Assembly (NCBI RefSeq): GCF_032463525.1 | Contig: NZ_CP135971.1 | Span: 3,720,001-3,784,000, forward strand | Length of the DNA stretch: 64,000 nucleotides | Direction: 5' to 3' | Source: Pseudomonas sp. DTU_2021_1001937_2_SI_NGA_ILE_001 | GTDB taxonomy: Bacteria; Pseudomonadota; Gammaproteobacteria; Pseudomonadales; Pseudomonadaceae | Shown: piece after piece, positions 61,578-64,000 of the stretch | Layout: each line of letters opens with the position of its first letter | How positions within the stretch are numbered: the first letter of the stretch is position 1 | The notes under the pieces: generated by a model | Told to the model about the DNA's origin: nothing | Seen by the model: only the letters and a program-made list of their open reading frames with translations | The model's database searches: none | Made by a program: the position numbers and the translations under genes

Positions 61578-62636
61578 ATGCCAGCACTCGATGTTTCCCG
61601 CCTTTGGCGCGCCGTACCGCTACTGTTGGCAACGTGGCTGGGCGGATGTTCCAGTTTCTCCTATTACAGCCAACTGGCCAGCGGACAGCTGCAACTGCTT
61701 GCCGCCCGCGAGCCGGTGGCCGACATCGTGGCCGACCCGGCCCGCGATGCGGCACTGCGCAAGCGTCTGGCGCTGGCCCAGCAGGCGCGGGACTTCGCCA
61801 CCGCGCAGCTGCACTTGCCCGATAACCGCAGCTACCGGCTGTATGCCGACATCGGGCGGCCCTACGTGGTGTACAACGTTTTCGCCACCGATGAGTTCTC
61901 CCTCGACCCACTGACCCACTGCTTCCCGATTGCCGGCTGCGTGGCCTATCGCGGCTATTACAGCCTCGGCGGCGCACGTGGCGAAGCGGCGCTGCAGCGC
62001 CAGGCCGGCAAGGATGTCTTCGTCGCCGGCATCGAGGCCTATTCGACCCTGGGCTGGTTTGCCGACCCGATCCTCAACACCATGCTGGGCTGGGGCGACG
62101 AACGCCTGGCGACGCTGATCTTCCACGAGCTGGCGCACCAGCGCTTCTACGTGAAAGACGACACCGCGTTCAACGAGTCCTACGCCAGCTTCGTCGAGCA
62201 GGAAGGCACCCGCCAATGGCGTGCTGCGCGGGGCCTGCCGCCGCAGGACGACAGCCGCAGCGCCCAGCGCGACGCCCTGACGCGGCTGGTGCTCGACACC
62301 CGGCAACGCTTGCGCACGCTGTATGCGCAGCCGTTGCCCGCCAGCGAGATGCGCGCCCGCAAGGCCGCGGAGTTCGAGCGCTTGCGGCACGAGTACCGAC
62401 AACTGCGCGACCGCCAGTGGCCGGGCGACAAACGCTTCGATGCCTGGATTGACGCGCCCCTGAATAACGCCAAGCTGCTGCCCTTCGGCCTTTACGATCA
62501 GTGGGTGCCGGCCTTCGCCGCCGTGTTCCGCCAGGTCGGCGGTGACTGGTCGCGCTTCTATGTCGAAGTCGAGCGTCTTGGCAAACTGCCCGCTCCCGCG
62601 CGCACCCAGGCCTTGCATGACCTGATGCCCCGTTGA
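61578..62636 (+). CDS. Putative lipoprotein aminopeptidase (HEXXH-type)
   Basis: The 352-residue product has a lipobox LGGC (Cys24) and a zinc-protease motif HELAHQRFYVKDDTAFNESYASFVE, where HELAH and the downstream Glu residues are likely ligands and catalytic residues. It matches a family of predicted aminopeptidases of unknown substrate. It is predicted to be membrane-anchored in the periplasm. ATG at 61578 is used; a GTG lies four bases earlier. Confidence 0.8.
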   Translation: MPALDVSRLWRAVPLLLATWLGGCSSFSYYSQLASGQLQLLAAREPVADIVADPARDAALRKRLALAQQARDFATAQLHLPDNRSYRLYADIGRPYVVYNVFATDEFSLDPLTHCFPIAGCVAYRGYYSLGGARGEAALQRQAGKDVFVAGIEAYSTLGWFADPILNTMLGWGDERLATLIFHELAHQRFYVKDDTAFNESYASFVEQEGTRQWRAARGLPPQDDSRSAQRDALTRLVLDTRQRLRTLYAQPLPASEMRARKAAEFERLRHEYRQLRDRQWPGDKRFDAWIDAPLNNAKLLPFGLYDQWVPAFAAVFRQVGGDWSRFYVEVERLGKLPAPARTQALHDLMPR

Positions 62637-62646
62637 ATGGCCTCGA

Positions 62647-63294
62647 TCAGCGCTGGAAAGCCTGGTGCAGCTCGGCGACGCTGTTGAAGTGGAAGTCTGG
62701 CGCTTCGGCGTGCAGTTCCTCGGCGCTGCCGAAGCCATAGCCCACCGCCGCAACCTGCAGGCCATTGCGTCGCCCGCCGATGAGGTCATGCTTGCGGTCG
62801 CCGATCATCAGGGTCTGTGCCGGGTCGAGGCGTTCCTGGTCGAGCAGGTGGGCAATCAGCTCGACCTTGTCGGTGCGGGTGCCGTCCAGCTCGCTGCCGT
62901 AGATCACCTTGAAGTGCCGGGCGAAATCGAAATGCCGGGCGATCTCGCGAGCGAACTCCCAAGGCTTGGAGGTCGCGACGTACAGCGTGCGGCCCTGCCC
63001 TGCCAGGCTTTCCAGCAGGTGTGGAATACCGTCGAACACCTGGTTCTCGTACAGGCCGGTGACCCGGAAGCGTTCGCGGTAGAAATTCACCGCCTCCCAG
63101 GCCCGCGCCTCGTCCATGGCATAGAACTGCATGAAGGCCTGCAGCAGCGGCGGGCCGATGAAGTGTTCCAGGCGGGTGATGTCCGGCTCATCGATACCCA
63201 GCTTCGCCAGGGCGAACTGGATCGAGCGGGTGATGCCCAGGCGTGGGTCGGTCAGGGTGCCGTCGAGGTCGAAAAGAATGTTCTGCTGATGCAT
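62647..63294 (-). CDS. HAD-family hydrolase (Gph-like phosphatase)
   Basis: The 215-residue product has HAD motif I FDLDGTLTDPR, motif II ATSKP and motif III/IV IGDRKHDLIGGRRNG. It resembles phosphoglycolate phosphatase-like enzymes, but substrate specificity cannot be assigned. It converges with the peptidase gene. Confidence 0.87.
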   Translation of the reverse strand: MHQQNILFDLDGTLTDPRLGITRSIQFALAKLGIDEPDITRLEHFIGPPLLQAFMQFYAMDEARAWEAVNFYRERFRVTGLYENQVFDGIPHLLESLAGQGRTLYVATSKPWEFAREIARHFDFARHFKVIYGSELDGTRTDKVELIAHLLDQERLDPAQTLMIGDRKHDLIGGRRNGLQVAAVGYGFGSAEELHAEAPDFHFNSVAELHQAFQR

Positions 63295-63360
63295 GAAAAC
63301 GGGCTCGTTGCGGTGGGGCCGGCTGACGCCGGCTCGGGGACAATAAAGATCGATCCGTTC

Positions 63361-63450
63361 GTAGGAGCGAGCTTGCTCGCGATGGCCGTGCCAGGCTCAC
63401 CGCATACGCATGGGGCTTACCGGTCTTTTCGCGAGCAAGCTCGCTCCTAC
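63361..63450. repeat. BIME, type 2, with perfect 22-bp arms
   Basis: GTAGGAGCGAGCTTGCTCGC plus GA (63361-63382) and its exact reverse complement (63429-63450) enclose a 46-base spacer. The same family, in degenerate form, is at about 36043-36124. It fills the gap between the HAD and carbonic anhydrase genes. Confidence 0.82.
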
Positions 63451-63500
63451 AACAGCCAGAGAGCGCCTAAGCGATCAGTGCCTGGCGAGGGACGGGGCAG

Positions 63501-64000
63501 TCAAGGCTGGTCGAAACCTTCGGCCAGGTGCTGGTCCTTGAGTTTCACGTAGTTGGCGGCGCTGTAGGGGAAGAAGGCGATTTCCTTTTCGGTGAGCGGG
63601 CGCACCTGTTTCACCGGGCGACCCACGTACAGAAAGCCGCGCTCCAGCACCTTGCCGGGTGGGACCAGGCTGCCGGCACCGATGATCACTTCGTCCTCGA
63701 CCACCGCGCCATCCATCACGGTAGTGCCCATGCCGACCAGAATGCGGTTGCCGAGGGTGCAGCCATGCAGCATGCACTTGTGGCCGATGGTCACTTCGTC
63801 GCCGATCAGCAGCGGGAAGCCGTCGGGGTTGAACGGACCGGCATGGGTGATGTGCAGCACGCTGCCGTCCTGCACGCTGGTGCGTGCGCCGATACGGATG
63901 CGGTGCATGTCGCCGCGCACCACGGTCAGCGGCCAGATCGAGCTGTCATCGCCGATCTGTACATCGCCGATCACGATGGCCGAGCTGTCGACGAAAGCCC
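63501..64000 (-). CDS. Gamma-class carbonic anhydrase family protein (partial, N-terminus off the window)
   Basis: At least 166 residues of a left-handed beta-helix protein are present, with hexapeptide repeats and the metal-site and conserved pattern VVRGDMHRIRIGARTSVQDG, TIGHKCMLHGC and GMGTTVMDGA. It is YrdA-like; many such proteins bind zinc but are not proven carbonic anhydrases. The frame continues past the right edge, so the start is not seen. Confidence 0.9.
   Translation of the reverse strand, partial: AFVDSSAIVIGDVQIGDDSSIWPLTVVRGDMHRIRIGARTSVQDGSVLHITHAGPFNPDGFPLLIGDEVTIGHKCMLHGCTLGNRILVGMGTTVMDGAVVEDEVIIGAGSLVPPGKVLERGFLYVGRPVKQVRPLTEKEIAFFPYSAANYVKLKDQHLAEGFDQP

Overview
The window is the replication-origin region of a Pseudomonas chromosome, most likely from the P. 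putida group. The evidence is gene order (glmS-glmR-glmU-atp operon-parBA-rsmG-mnmG | mnmE-yidC-yidD-rnpA-rpmH | oriC | dnaA-dnaN-recF-gyrB), high GC coding sequence, TTATCCACA DnaA boxes, TGTTCCACGTGGAACA-type parS sites, putida-type REP elements and a trpI-trpBA divergon. No rRNA, tRNA, CRISPR array, prophage or insertion sequence was seen.

Left of oriC (1-22.4 kb) nearly all genes run leftward, co-oriented with leftward replication: glmS, glmR and glmU (UDP-GlcNAc synthesis), the nine-gene F1Fo ATP synthase operon, parAB, rsmG, mnmG, then mnmE, yidC, yidD, rnpA and rpmH. At the far left, downstream of glmS at the attTn7 position, lie a two-gene unit of unknown function and a partial methyltransferase. 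oriC fills the gap between rpmH and dnaA. To its right dnaA, dnaN, recF and gyrB run rightward; two parS sites lie inside recF and a third lies downstream of gyrB.

From 29.9 to 47 kb come housekeeping blocks: an acyltransferase, gmhB, glyS and glyQ; tag and a lipid A-type acyltransferase; a REP array with a small AT-rich orphan gene; trkA, rsmB, fmt and def; a LysM protein, dprA and tsaC; qor; hemF and aroE.

From 47 to 64 kb the content is more accessory. It holds a choline-O-sulfate unit (betC, choX and sulP with a divergent LysR regulator), an SPFH protein, a DOPA-dioxygenase-like protein, a CigR-like protein, trpBA/trpI, stress-related small proteins (DUF883, dodecin, two DUF1161 paralogues), an LLM oxidoreductase/OsmC divergon, a lipoprotein, a lipoprotein metallopeptidase, a HAD phosphatase and a partial gamma-class carbonic anhydrase.

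The most notable non-genic signals are: at least 22 perfect DnaA boxes over 43 kb, many inside genes; a second origin-like intergenic region between mnmG and mnmE; parS sites written into recF codons; nested REP/BIME arrays; and several unassigned palindromic operators. I found no clear-cut new defence or biosynthetic system; the best candidates for undescribed biology are the attTn7-adjacent gene pair and the small REP-flanked gene near 36.5 kb.
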